DNA from: Carpediemonas membranifera
Taxonomy: Eukaryota; Fornicata
Direction: 5' to 3'
DNA: 64,000 nucleotides
Assembly (NCBI GenBank): GCA_019828565.1
Contig: JAHDYR010000011.1
Coordinates: forward strand, 434,001 to 498,000
Every line of letters begins with the position of its first letter. Position 1 is the stretch's first letter. A model generated the notes under the pieces. That model did not search any database and was not told where the DNA came from. It saw nothing but the letters and a program-made list of their open reading frames with translations. Positions 1 through 11,120 of this stretch are shown here, one piece after another. The position numbers and the translations under genes are program-made.

Positions 1-187
1 TTATGTGATAATCCTGTGTGACCCAGGACAGCGTGCTCCTGGAATCAACAGGGCACAAAACACCCTGCGTATTCCGGTAGCACACCGTTCTGACTCATAC
101 GTCCGTCTCTGGTTGTCGTATACAGGTCTATTTACGTGTTTGGCGATGGCGCTCCCTTAAATCTGCTTGAACGGCGTGTCGTGGCTG

Positions 188-394
188 TCAGTATGCTGCA
201 AATGTCGCAGCGAGAAAGGAGTCACCAATCGCGTTCAGCTTTCTTGTTTCTCGCCTGATACTGCTCGTAATATCGTTCAAGCGTGAATCTATGAAGTAAT
301 GGGACTGAATGGCCTCTATTGCGTCAATTTCTTGCGTAATCGTTGTTGAATGGCCTAGAATAGATGTTGCAGCTGCTTCCAGCTCCTGTTGCAT
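188..394 (-). CDS. small uncharacterised helical protein (68 aa)
   Basis: The frame stays open to 451, but the first ATG is at 394, so the product is about 68 residues. It is polar and probably helical throughout, with Glu, Gln, Ile and Ala spaced as in a short coiled coil. There is no signal peptide or membrane segment. I do not recognise the family. Size and character resemble small subunits of tethering or kinetochore complexes (BLOC/BORC- or DASH-like), but that is only an analogy. A T-rich promoter-like element (467-484) lies about 75 bp upstream in the same orientation as at other genes here, which supports this start. An upstream exon cannot be excluded. Confidence 0.45.
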   Translation of the reverse strand: MQQELEAAATSILGHSTTITQEIDAIEAIQSHYFIDSRLNDITSSIRRETRKLNAIGDSFLAATFAAY

Positions 395-466
395 GCTAAA
401 TGCTGTGTTTTTGGACAATTGGTCGTGTTCAGGCAGATTTTTTTCGTGCAAAGTGCAGGCTAATAC

Positions 467-484
467 GCGCCCTTAAACTGTGGG
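467..484 (-). promoter_or_regulatory. T-rich core-promoter-like element upstream of the 68-aa gene
   Basis: Read on the minus strand this is CACAGTTTAAGGGC. It resembles the element upstream of the TyrRS, NTF2 and U2B''-like genes and lies about 75 bp before the ATG. Confidence 0.4.
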
Positions 485-775
485 ATCAGCCGCTGGGTAA
501 ATATACTGAGAAAAACCATATAGCTGAGTTCACTGTCTTGTGCTGAATACGGTGGCGCCATTTATTTCTCTGAATCGCTAAGTTTTGTCAGCGTTGACCG
601 CGCACGACCGGTCGTCCTTACGCGATGACACCCAGCCCATCTTGTAGGTCGGGTGGCCATACCTCGCGGCCTTGCTTGCTTTTCTTTGACGAGCAATATT
701 CCCTGAGTAATAGCCTCTCCTTTTCTTCAATTCGACTCTAGCCAAGTCAAAAAAACAAGAAATCGACCATATCTC

Positions 776-879
776 AAAATCTAACAGGTAGATTCACTCT
801 GAAAGTGATTATGCGCATATGTACCTCCTTTCAACTACTCACATAATCACTATCGTAGTGAATCTACCTGTTAGATTTT
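776..879. repeat. long two-stem inverted repeat (hairpin)
   Basis: Outer arms 776-798 and 857-879 are a perfect 23-bp inverted repeat. A symmetrical 5-nt internal loop follows on each side. A second perfect 10-bp stem pairs 804-813 with 842-851 around a 28-nt loop. The structure stands alone in AT-rich intergenic DNA. It could be a MITE-like element, a structured RNA or a bidirectional terminator. No transposase or recognisable duplication of flanking bases was seen. Confidence 0.75.
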
Positions 880-1132
880 CTGTTATTGTCCATTTTATCG
901 TTTCGTCTTAACCTGCACGGCGAAATGCTCAAACCAGGCAAGGAGTCAGAGCCAGAGCTTCTTTCCATGCTCTAAGTACATCATATGGACTCTCAAGAAG
1001 ACCTTCGTTTATCTCTAAATAGCTTAAATTTAATGAATACTTCATTTCTGAGCAAGAAATTGTAGATTATCTAGCGTTTTGAGGTCGAAGATAATCTAGG
1101 GTTTAGCAAAGATAATCTAGGGATGTTGACAG
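880..1132. other. AT-rich intergenic DNA with short direct repeats
   Basis: No gene is visible. A 13-bp direct repeat (agataatctaggg) occurs at 1089-1101 and 1110-1122, and a near-palindromic tagattatctag lies at 1063-1074. This is the left edge of the transposon nest. Confidence 0.5.
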
Positions 1133-1228
1133 CATGTTGCCGCCGCCAACGGAAGCGACGAGGAAGAAGAGCTCCTACGCATCGGAATGGAGCACGAGAG
1201 CGACGAACCAGATCAAGAGATGCATGAG
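1133..1228 (+). pseudogene. LINE-A ORF1, C-terminal remnant
   Basis: A frame open from the left edge to a TAA at 1226-1228 encodes a very acidic Asp/Glu-rich tail. LINE-B ORF1 also ends in an acidic Ser/Asp-rich tail, followed by a similar pyrimidine-rich spacer, so by position this is probably the end of ORF1 left by 5' truncation. There is no direct sequence match to confirm it. Confidence 0.35.
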
Positions 1229-1958
1229 TAACGAGCCATACCAAAGCAGTGGAGGGAAGAGTGCAGAGTCTAAAGGGATGTGTATATATAGCACGTTAGT
1301 GTAGGACTAGGTGAAGTGAAGGCGCCGGAATAGGTGCAGCGTTGGAGCCCGCCAGAAGGGCTGTACTGGCGCCAATGCCCGGGTGACTTTTCTTTTCTTA
1401 AAACCCCTGTTCCCCGCAGGGACCGGGGGGCGGGTAAGAGGCAGTTGGAACGCCATCGAGGACCCGCCTGTCCGGCAGGCTGGAACTCCAGCCTTGGGAG
1501 GGGCGCCGAAAGGAGTCGCTCCCACCTATGCGTAGTTAGGTAACGATGCTGCCAATGTGCGAGGCCAGAAGCGCTATAGAGACTGGCACGAAAGTCCCGA
1601 CAAGCACCGCGAGGGCGCGGCCAGTGAAAGGGGTGGTACACCCTAGGTCAGCTCCAAGAGGGAACCTGGGCCACGTCTGGGGACTCTGGAGGAAGCAGCC
1701 GTTCTGGCCAAGCACCCCATGTGAATGGCGCATGCTTCTGGGTCCTGGAGAAATATCAAGGGCAAAGAAGACGCCTACCCGGGCCGCCCACCAACAACCC
1801 ACAGGGCGGGAAGCGGCCCACCCAACGTGCTAAACAACGACGACATAGGCGCTCACCCATTGGGAAGGCAACTATGCAGATGCTAAACCCCAACAACAAG
1901 ATGAAAGTGTGCAGGTAGTGCAGAATAAGGAGTGCAGGTTAAGGCAGTAACAACCTGA
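1229..1958 (+). other. LINE-A inter-ORF region
   Basis: About 730 bp without a convincing gene. A pyrimidine stretch (1389-1401) followed by a CCCTG...CAGGG inverted repeat is arranged like the LINE-B spacer around 11,670-11,710. Short open frames on both strands look incidental. Confidence 0.5.
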
Positions 1959-4900
1959 ATGCGAATAGTCTCCCTTAACAGCCAAGGACACTTAACGGGC
2001 AATGAAGACTACAGCGGATCTATAGCGGTAGCGCTTCGCAAGCACACGAGCCCGGACGCCCTCCTCTTGCAGGAAACATTCAGGTACGGTAACTCCGTAG
2101 TCCCCTGTTGGGCGGACCTACAATACGCATGTGCAGGGCACGCCAAACCCATCAAGGCTCGAAAGGGCAAGATTAACCTAGGCGTAGCCACGGTGATCAG
2201 CCCACATTCACAGGCAACCTGGGATGTAGGAGTATCTGACGGCACGAACCCCCGAGTTCAAGTTAGCATCCTCGAAACCTCAAGGGCTATCGCAGTCATC
2301 AACATATACGCCCCTCCAAGTGACCGCAGCGCAGCGGAGCTAGACCGCTTCGACCAACAGCTGGAAAACATCGTCAGAGAGTACCACGGCTTCGAGATAA
2401 TCATCATGGGGGACTGGAACCGTGACCCGCGGAGCCTGCGCCATGCCACCAGCGCCACACTACAGCGAAACAATCTAGACCTAGTTTTCCCCTCGTCTCA
2501 CACATACATGAGTGGGAATACCACCTCGACGCTGGATTATGCAGCTGTATCTGGGGGGATCACGAGGGCCAAAGCTAGAGTCATTGACAAAGCTGAGATG
2601 GGGCATTGGGGCTCCCCCCATAGGGCAGTGGAGCTAACCTGGGACGAACCGCATTGGAAGAAACAACCGGCCAAACCCAAGCTGGAAATCCCAGGAACAA
2701 CCACCTGGAATGTCCTCCCAGAGCGCAACGGGGGAAAGGGCAAGGGAATGGCCGCAACCCGATGTGGAGCTCCATGTAGATACAATCGAGTACCAAATAC
2801 GGGAACTCTTATCGGTGGGATTTCAAACTTCCGCTAGGAACGTCAGACCAGGGAGATCGCAAAAAAGGATCCCGGAGAACGTATGGAAGCAACTCATCCT
2901 AGCCCGATGGAACAAAGCGGGGGCCGCGGAAATCAAGCGGACCCTGAACAACGAGCTCCAGAAGTCATGGAAAAGCTTCAAGGAGGAGTGGACGCAGCAG
3001 GTGGAAAACAGCGCAAGGGCAGGGTATAAGACCACCAAGAAGGTCATAGCAAACCAGGTCCACAGGTTCTGGAACGAGAAACAACACGCAGGGCTACCGG
3101 CGATGCTCAGAGGAAAGAGGTCGATCTTAACAAGGGAAAACGAGATAGCTAGGGAGCTGCAGAGGCAATACGCCCAAGTCAGTAGTGGCATAGCACCTAG
3201 TTGGGACCAGATCCCGGCGGCCCAAACAACTGATCAACCCCCCACGGAGGAGGAGGTCACGGCCACCATCAAGTCCCTGAAGAAATCATCGGCAGGAGGC
3301 CCGGATGGTATCACGGGCGAATGTCTGAGAGACCTCCCCCAGGCGGCCTACAGGGCAATCACATGCCTCTTCCAGAAAGTATACGAGTCTGGGGAACTAC
3401 CCACCACGTGGAAGTACGCCTCCATCTCCCCGATACACAAAGTAGGGAAAGATAAGCTACTGCCAGGATCCTACCGACCCATCTCACTCACCCCCTCCTC
3501 TACCGAGCATATGGGAAGGTACTCAAATGGAGGCTCAAACCAACAGTTGAGAGGCACACCCCCAGAGAGCAGATCGGCTTCATGAAGGGAAAGACAGTCA
3601 TAGACCACATCGCCCTCCTAACCCAACTGCACCAAGAAGGAGACCGGACCAGCGTGCTGCTCGACATTGCAAAGGCGTACGACACGGTTCCCAGGGACAT
3701 CCTAGTCAGCAAGCTGATCAATATGGGTGTACACCCCCACCTAGTCAGAGCAGTACAAAGCACAATGGAGAGGACCTACATTGCGGTAAGGGGATCCGAC
3801 CTATGGTCCGAAACGAACCTAGGAGTCAAGCAAGGTTGCGTGGTCGCCCCCACCCTATTCATACTATTTACGGCCAACTGGATTAGCCAGGCGTCACTCA
3901 GAATACAGTACGGCGAGATACCAGACCCGAAGCTTCCCCCCACCCACCACAGACCCGGGAATGGCATCATAGCAATGTTCGTAGACGATACGAGCATCTC
4001 GGCAAAGAAAGAAAATGATGCGGAGTCCCTCACCGCCGCAATGGTGGAAGTGATAGTGGCACACAAGCTGTGTATCAGCCCAGGAAAGAACATCGTCATA
4101 AGTACCAATCCAAATGCGGAAGTGCGAATTCAAGGGGAGGCCACCCGAGCAGCGGAGTCAGGCCGATACTTGGGACTCTGGATAGCAAGTGGCCCTCATC
4201 CGCTCAGCGCATGCATCGCAAAAGAAAAGAGAACAGTCGAACAAGTACATCGCCCTCGCCCGGAGAGTGGGATGGACTAAAGGCTCCACGCCCGCGGCTG
4301 TCTCCGAGTCCATCCTCCGCACCTTCCTATGGCCAAAGATCGAATTCGGAATCGAAATCTGGGGCCAAGTCCCAGGAGGCAGAAGGCTTTGGAACGACTG
4401 GCGAGGACTCATGGCGGGAACCGGACCCGGTGGAGGGGGTGTCGCCCGCCTGATGATGGGATGGATGTGCTGGGAAGCGGACATGGGTGTAAGAGCGGTT
4501 AGAATCCGCGAATCGGCCCGGGACCCTGACCGCCCATCGCCCCTAGCGGACTTCGACTGGGGAAGAGCGAACCCCAAGTCCGTTATCGGAAAGCTGAACA
4601 AGTGGGCAGACAACGTACTAGATCTGGCCCCTAGCGACCTTCACGGACCCAGACCCAGAGCAATAGCCGGGGGATGGAAGATGACAGCACGAGACATCGC
4701 CACCAAAGGTAGCCGAACAGCCAAGGCGGCCGCCGAAGTGCTAGCTGCGGAGGCAATGCAAACAATGGCAGGCGGGAGAGCACCCAAGAAACCAAAGATT
4801 ATCAGAGGGGAGATGATGCTCAGGAGGGAGCTGAAGAGGGTAGTTGCAACAGCCTCCAACACGCTCCCCTCCGCTAGCAACAGCCACACAACTCGAGGAG

Positions 4901-5331
4901 CCGCGCTCATCATAAGCAGGAGGTACCCTGGGCAGGAAATGCTCTGCGACCGTATCCAAAGAATATGCCCGATATGCACACTCGCAGCCGAACGCGAATT
5001 GATCAACTACCTCCAACTATACCCCCCCCAGGCGCAGGCGCTAGTGGCAGTAGCCGGGTGGCTGGAAGACCAACCGCTAGGAACACAAAGCCACATCATA
5101 GCGGAGTGCCAGGGCGTCGGCCGCCCAAGTGGGTGGGAGCAGTGCTGGGAAGCTGCGGCAACACACACCATGGCAAGTAGGCTGCGGCACGGCCCAGATG
5201 GGGAGTGGTATAACTCCAGGGCCATATTGGAGCTCCACTGGCTACTGCAACAGGAGGATGAAACAGTGAAGGAGGGTCTATTATGCGGGAAAAAGGCCCT
5301 CATGAACCTCAGAACAGGCCCAGACCCCTAG
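1959..5331 (+). pseudogene. LINE-A ORF2: endonuclease-reverse transcriptase, three frameshifts
   Basis: The coding region runs through four overlapping frames. Frame 1 (1959-about 2732) is an exonuclease-endonuclease-phosphatase domain with the catalytic GDWNRDPR motif. Frame 2 (about 2732-3494) holds the linker and RT fingers (GGPDGITGE, SYRPISLTP). Frame 3 (3494-about 4221) has the RT palm with a FVDDTS active site. Frame 4 (to 5331) has the thumb and a C-terminal CX2C...HX4C zinc cluster. Each switch falls in a homopolymer: GGGGG 2730-2734 (one extra base), CCCCC 3491-3495 (one short), AAAA 4220-4223 (one extra). LINE-B ORF2 confirms the intended frame. As given it could not make one protein; the breaks could be real or assembly errors. 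Confidence 0.85.
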
Positions 5332-6303
5332 GAGGAAAGCCCTGGGTGAAGACAAGGCACAGGGCGGAACATTCCTGGAACCGGCGGGAGGTGTTTTCCC
5401 CCCACATGTTCCGGTAGCGCCAGGCGGAGGGAAGGCTGCAAAGGACCACTAAGGGACAACCGCATACAACAAGCACGAAATAGGGAAGGCCTGGCAAAAC
5501 AGCTGGGCCAGTAGGGCGCAAGCGTCCGGACAAGCAGTCCGGCGCATCCCTCCGGCGCGCAAGGGGGTACCCCCTCCCCACACAGTGGGGGCGCACCAGG
5601 AGGATGATGCATGGCAGACTGGCGGAGGTACTGGATGACGCAAGAAGCTACCCACTCCGTCGGTAACCTGCCGGGAAGGCAGGGCCATCCTGATGTGGCC
5701 CGGCGCCTAGCCAGGAACACTGGAAGACGTGGCAACCGCCCCTGGGAGCTCCCCCGATAATGGGAACCTGGAGTGAAATCGGACAGCGCTAGATGAGCCC
5801 GAACGCAGCCGGCAAGTCCGTGGAAGTCTACCTACGCGGCGTCGGTGGGTTCCTAACCCGGCCCAGCTGGTACGGCGAACTCTAGACCCGACCCCGCCCT
5901 GGCGGGTGCCTGAAACATGGCGAGCGGGTCGAGGAAACTCCAGGACCTCCCTAGGGGACCCGGGGGAGAGGAGAAACGTACGGAAGGTCCCCTGACAGCA
6001 GCGTGCAGGGCAAGGCTTTGTAGGTGCCAGGCAGACCTGGGACCCAAAGGGCCCCTAAGAGTAAGACCTGGGTTAGCCTAACTTTGGGGGTATTAATGTG
6101 GCCATGTATAGGATCCCTCTAGCGTACCAGCTAGGCCTTGACGGCCGTTGTTCACGCCCTCTTAGGAAGTGTTAGGTGTGCTCTGTAGAGGTACCAACAC
6201 GCTTAGGCGTTCCTCGAAGGGGTGACACAAACTGTGACATTCAGCTTACACAGCAGGACGAGTAGCAGGACACATTAAATTCTTTCTTCTTCTTTCTTCT
6301 TCT
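5332..6303 (+). other. LINE-A 3' untranslated region and pyrimidine tail
   Basis: About 970 bp of G/C-rich sequence without a credible gene; open frames on the minus strand have no recognisable domain. It ends in ATTAAATTC followed by TTTCTTCTT-type repeats. LINE-B and LINE-C end the same way (CATAAATTT then CTTT repeats), so the tail is a feature of the family. Confidence 0.6.
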
Positions 6304-7020
6304 GTTGCCCTGTTCATCGAAAGAGATGTCGCCTCTCGTCAGGCCGAAGATCTCGCCTCCCCGGCTGACTGAGATGAATGTAAGTGCAGCGAACAGCGCT
6401 ACCTGGAACGCTTTCGGTGAGGAGCGTCGCCTGTCGACGACCTTGCGGACCTGGGCTCTGGTCACCGGTAGTGCGCCTCCTGTTAGGCCGTCGAGAGATG
6501 CTACGTTCTCCGCACTCTTGATGATCTGCCTGGCTTCTGGCGGAGGTCGCCAGTTGGAGACGAGTGGAGCCGCTTGACAGATCCAGTAGCCCTTTCTGTG
6601 GATACTCTGCGGGCCAGTGGTCTCGCCCTCGGCGAGGAGGAATGCTCTGAGTTGTTCGGCGTCGGAGAGGGCTGCCTGTCGCGATAGGACGAACTTAGAG
6701 ACCCAGCCAGCCGCTGAGCGGCGCGATGACTCGTTTCGGAAGTGAGATAGCCTGTCGTGGCGGAGGAGTTCGTCGAACGGGTCTTGACGATCATCGCAAT
6801 CATTCTGATCTTTCCTTGCCTCTCGGTCCAGGATAGCTCCGTGTTGAGCATGTGCGAGGAGTGGACTCTGAGATACATCTTGTGTTGGGACAGCCGTTTC
6901 AGCGCTCTGACTTCGGGTGAGTTGAGATCGGGGAAGAGGAGTATTGCCGCTGACCTCCACGTCCGAGGGGACGTAGTCGGGGTCTGAGGCGTCCGAATCT
7001 TCTCCAGACGACGATGTGCC
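6304..7020 (-). pseudogene. tyrosine recombinase of the DIRS element, N-terminal half
   Basis: In a different frame from RNase H, overlapping its end as is usual in DIRS elements, lies an acidic linker and then a helical core-binding domain. The start of the catalytic domain carries the SRGGEI motif, whose Arg is the first of the catalytic tetrad. Sequence is lost right after GDISFDEQGN, where the LINE-A tail adds a run of Lys and Arg codons. The remaining catalytic residues (Lys, His-x-x-Arg, Tyr) are absent, so this copy cannot recombine DNA. The N-terminal limit is approximate. Confidence 0.75.
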
Positions 7021-7942
7021 GCTCCCAAGAGCGCTGTCGGCGGAGCCAGATAGATCCTGGCGCCGGTCCAGGAGCGCTGGAAGCCGTGATCGTCGAGGGA
7101 CCAAGCTTTCCTGACGAATCCTGGCAGTGCGAGCTTCTTGTCCGGAGATGCAGTGACGTCTATCTCCGCCGGACCCCACTTGGCCATTATCGTCTCGAGT
7201 ACCTCGCGGGGTGAGTGCCAATCGAGCTTTGCGAATCTCGACAGCCGGTCCGCCTGGACATTGAGGTGCCCTGCGATATGGAAGCAGTGAATATCGACAT
7301 TCTTCGTGTTCGCCGTGGTGAAGATATCCTGCAGGAGTCGAATGGCCGTGTCGGCGAGACATGGGGAGCCCTGGCGGTTGACCCATGCGATGGCCGCGGT
7401 GTTGTCCGAAAAGATAGCTAGTTGGGTCCTGGTGCGCTGGGTTGGGGTGAGCTTGATAGCCTGGCCAATCGCGTAGAGCTCCTTGACTCCGATATGAGAG
7501 TCTCGGAACTCGGGAGGAAAGCGGCCTTGAGCCGAGCGGCCCTGGTCGCCGTTGAATAGGCAGGCGCCCCACGCGAAGGAGGACGCGTCGGATGCGACCG
7601 AGAGCTGGAGTTCGTCCTTGATCTCCCAGTCTGCCCTGGCCTGAGCGAAGGGTCTGGATGGACGATCTCTGAGCAGCGCTAGCCAGCTGTTGAGCTGGCG
7701 ACGCATCTGCTGCGAGATGTGAAGCGTCGGGGCGGGATGTAGGGCCTGGAGTGATCTGAGCTGGAGCCTGGCGAACTGTGTCGTACTTGCGAAGAACGAG
7801 AGGCGGCCTAGTAGGCGTTGCCACTCGGTTGCATCGATCCTGCCGGCCCTGAGGGCCTGCTCGATTGATGTTGCATAGCGATCGGCTCTGTCCTTGGAAA
7901 TCTGCAGTGTCTCGGCGGCTGTGTTGATGGTGACTCCTAGGT
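6501..7942 (-). pseudogene. RNase H and connection domain of the DIRS pol
   Basis: This is the continuation of the reverse transcriptase at 16,179-16,887. From the LGVT codons at the insertion point the frame runs through a helical connection into RNase H: VASDASS (first Asp), VKELYAI (Glu), FSDNTAA (Asp) and ADRLSR (last Asp). A WGPAEIDVTAS block, typical of DIRS elements, follows. All four acidic residues expected for RNase H are present. After about 7,000 the frame becomes low-complexity and overlaps the recombinase frame. It is separated from its RT half by the 8.2-kb LINE-B insertion. Confidence 0.8.
7928..7942. repeat. target-site duplication of LINE-B, left copy
   Basis: The 15-bp sequence tggtgactcctaggt is repeated exactly at 16,164-16,178. 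Flanking bases differ on both sides. It encodes the LGVT codons of the interrupted DIRS RT. Confidence 0.9.
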
Positions 7943-8612
7943 GGCAGCTTGGTGCAAGACAGGAGTCAACACGGAGGGCAGAGGCGCAATAAGGGCACAA
8001 GGACAGGAGACGCCGCTCAGCAACAAGCTCGTCTTCTCTGACGTCAGGGCCAGGGTGATCAATGCCACCAGCCGCCGCCAAAAGAGGGACAGGGAAGAAG
8101 AGTCAGACAACGAGAGCGGCGCACAGACCAGCCAAGAGGAAGACCCCAAACCCAAGGTCGTGTTGACACAAGCGGAAGGAGTGAGCGCCAGAAGGGGCCT
8201 TGGAGCCGAGCTTGATCAGCAGGAAGAAGAGAGCATACCCCGAGCATCAGAGGGAAGTGCATCAGCAGGGAGCCTACCGGAGGCATTGCAGAGTCAGGGT
8301 CAGAAGAAGCTCATCCTCGGTTCTAGCGACTTCGAGTGTGGAGATCCTGGGAGTGAGAGGGCAGGGATCAGTGCGGTGCCGACAGAGGGGGGGCTCGTGC
8401 TAGTGGACGTCGAGACGGGGGAGGTCGTTGGCCATGGCCACGGCCTCTTCTATGAGCCCAACCTGCCGGCCAACAAGGTGGACCAGAGCAGATACGCGAC
8501 GTGGGCAGTGACGGGGATTCCCCCAGCGACGTTCGTGGAAGTGGACACAGGGGAGGTGCCGATGGACTATCAGCAGCACTTCAGCAGATTTAGAGAGTGG
8601 GCCACGCGGCTC

Positions 8613-8627
8613 GCAGCCAAGCTGAGA
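8613..8627. repeat. target-site duplication of LINE-C, left copy
   Basis: The 15-bp gcagccaagctgaga matches 9635-9649 exactly. Together they bracket the LINE-C fragment inside ORF1 of LINE-B. Confidence 0.88.
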
Positions 8628-9634
8628 AAGAAAGAAAGAAATTTATGGTGCTTGGATTCTGACCCCGGACTGAGCTTGTTTCCCGTTGTCTTGGAGCTGA
8701 GTGCCCCGGGGTACTGCCTATTTCCCGTGGCAAACTGGTCAGCAGCGTTTGCCTTGGGCTTTCGGTGCTACTGTCTCCGCGGAAAGCCGATTCCAATCGC
8801 CCCAGAGGCCCTGCGGCCATCTCCGTGCAAATATGCTTTCCTGTCTCCCTGAAAGTCCGGCAACTATCCGGGGAGCCTGGGGGTCTGTCCTCGGGGCATT
8901 GACAGGCAGGATCGTCCTGCAGAACCTTGACTATGACACTCCTTGCTTCCCTGCAGTCCTTGTAGAGCCGTTCAGCCACGGCACCCTCTCGTCTGTCCGG
9001 TTCCCCAATTCCATGCCCCCTCGACTCTGTTAAGAAGCCTACCCGAAGGCGGGGAAAGTGACTAAGTCCATGCTGTCTACCCCGGTTAGGTGGCGTGGGT
9101 CAGGGCATGGGTGGTGTACCCCCAGGCACTAGGCCTGGTTGTCCTGTTACCCCTTACAACATTTCGCTTGCACTACATGTCCTTGGTTTCCCATGTCGTT
9201 AACAAGGGCGGCAGGGGCACCTGTGCCCCTCCGACCCCCGTGGCCAGTCCCTGCAGTTTCCTTGGGGTCCCAACGAGTGGTGCAACCATATGAATATGGA
9301 TTTCCTTGACCTTATCCTTGCTCTGTCCTTGTTGCATGTCCTTTCTTTCTTATTTCTGATCTGTCCTTCCCTGTTCTTTCCTTGCAGTCGTTCCTTCCCT
9401 TGCTTTGGTTCCTGGCTACCGGGATACGTGGGGCCTTTCCTCACTGATCCCAGGAGCTTAGCACCCAGCGAGGGTGGTCCATGGCTGATTCCTTGTCCAT
9501 CCCTTCCCGGTCCTGGAGTCAGGGGTTCATGACATGCTTCTATTCCACCTTGAAGCTGTTGTAAACCTTTGCCAGTTCCCGTAGTCCTGCCGTGAGGCCT
9601 TCCCAAATGTCCTCCGAGCCCCATATTATTAGTT
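8628..9634 (-). mobile_element. LINE-C: 5'-truncated LINE copy inside LINE-B ORF1
   Basis: Reading the minus strand from 9634, about 25 codons of an ORF2 C terminus (IWEGL.AGLR.LAKVY, stop at 9540-9542) match the end of LINE-B ORF2. About 910 bp of 3' UTR follows, related to the LINE-B 3' UTR; both share, for example, a block around GAGGACAGACCCCCAGGCTC. It ends at 8628 in a CTTT-repeat tail. The fragment is flanked by an exact 15-bp duplication. It is thus a dead-on-arrival insertion, younger than LINE-B. Confidence 0.88.
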
Positions 9635-9649
9635 GCAGCCAAGCTGAGA
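9635..9649. repeat. target-site duplication of LINE-C, right copy
   Basis: Exact 15-bp copy of 8613-8627. The ORF1 frame of LINE-B resumes from here. Confidence 0.88.
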
Positions 9650-10955
9650 GACAGAGAGACCAGGGAGAACTGGAAGCTAGTCCTTCATGCCAAGGGCGTC
9701 CACATGGAGAAGTTCCTCCTGACGAACGAGGTCAACGGGCTCAACAGGGACACCAGGGACTTCTTTAGAATGAGGCTGGTGGACGATAGCGAGCTGGCCG
9801 ACGCCATCGAGGAGCTCGCCCCGGATAAGGCAAGAGAGTACAGGGCAAACTACGAGATCAAGAACTACAGGGAGATGGCAGATATATGGGCCAGCCAATG
9901 GCAGCGCAGGGAGCTCCCGAAGGGGGCCTGTCCGTACCACAGGCACACTGCAGGGTGCTACCATTGTGCGCTGGCAGATGCAACGTTGTTCGCGGCGAAG
10001 GTGTGGGGCATGATGCTGAAGAAGATGAGCACGCCGGATCTGGAGAGTGCGATGGGTAACGCTTTCAACAGCATGTATGACACGGTCAGGGACGCAGGGA
10101 TCAGAGACGACCTCTGCGGAGGCAACGGAGTAGCGTACAGGCGTGAGACCTTCAACATCTTCGGAGGGCACCCGTACGGCAACAGCAGGGACCTAAGCAG
10201 GGAAGAGGGCGACCGCATCCTAGTGGTCCCGGACAACGATCACTGCTATGGGATCGGCTTCGGATTCAGCGAGGTCATTAAGGGTATGAAGGGCATTCTA
10301 TTGGCCCCAACCACGGTCATGGAGAGAGGAGTCACCACGAGAGTCCCCATATGGTCGATCCATGAGAACACGACCCACATTCAGAGACTGATGTTGCAGG
10401 GAAGAGCTGGCAGGGCAGTTACTAGGGACGAGGACATCGTCACCATCGCGATGGTCTACAGCTGGTGGCCCTCAAGGGAGGATACTGCTCATCAGGGTCA
10501 GCCGGGAGTCCACGACCTGGCAGAGAGCGTCAGACGCGAGGAGAAAGCCATAGCGAACGTCAGGGCACCCCCAGGGTATAGCGCAACCATCAGAGCGGCC
10601 TTCATCCCGAGAGACTGGGGGCTGTATCAGGGTCAGAGAGGCAGGGACGACACTGGGACGGATGAAGAAGGTGGGGACCCGTATGGTGTCCACGACCATC
10701 CCGCCAGAGGATAACTGCAAGATCACCCAGAGGCCGACGGTTAAGTACATCCCGTCAAGAGATGGAAAGGAGGAGAGACCCTACACGGTCGATTACTCGG
10801 ACATGGGCATAGAGGGATCTATCAGACGGCTCACCGAGATGATTGGCACGCCGGTCGGGCCAGTAGGCCGAGATGACCTCTATACCAACAACCGCCGAGC
10901 CGACGGAACCCTCAGAGACGAGAGAGAGCCCAGAAACAACGGCGTCCATCGGTGC

Positions 10956-11120
10956 GACAGAGAGCGCAGGGACGTCAGGCCTCATCATGAGGACAGAGAG
11001 CGCAGGGACGACGGGCCTCACCATGAGGACAGGGAGCGCAGAGAGGTCAGGCCTCACCACGAGGACAGAGAGCGCAGGGACGACGGGCCTCACCATGAGG
11101 ACAGAGAGCGCAGGGACGAT
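10956..11120 (+). repeat. 36-bp tandem repeat inside LINE-B ORF1
   Basis: About 4.6 units start at 10,956, 10,992, 11,028, 11,064 and 11,100. Each encodes a 12-residue DRERRD-x-x-PHHE motif. Units differ at a few bases that swap Asp/Val and Gly/Arg. The repeat keeps the frame and gives a charged, His-rich spacer. Confidence 0.85.

Larger units (their letters stand above)
1133..6303 (+). mobile_element. LINE-A: 5'-truncated non-LTR retrotransposon
   Basis: The order is end of ORF1, inter-ORF spacer, ORF2 with apurinic-type endonuclease and reverse transcriptase, then a 3' untranslated region of about 970 bp. The 3' end is a pyrimidine tail of repeated TTCTT/TTC, not poly(A), ending near 6303 where the tyrosine-recombinase coding sequence of the host DIRS element resumes. 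It belongs to the same family as LINE-B: both ORF2 products share a MAGTGPGGG motif and a C-terminal CCHC cluster, but they differ clearly and are separate lineages. No duplicated target was found, and the left flank is not DIRS sequence, so the left junction has been deleted or rearranged. The left boundary is approximate. Confidence 0.8.

Noticed and set aside
1270-1918. Several open frames on both strands upstream of LINE-A ORF2.
   Set aside because: They overlap each other, are GC-driven, have no domains, and lie where the LINE-B copy has a non-coding spacer.
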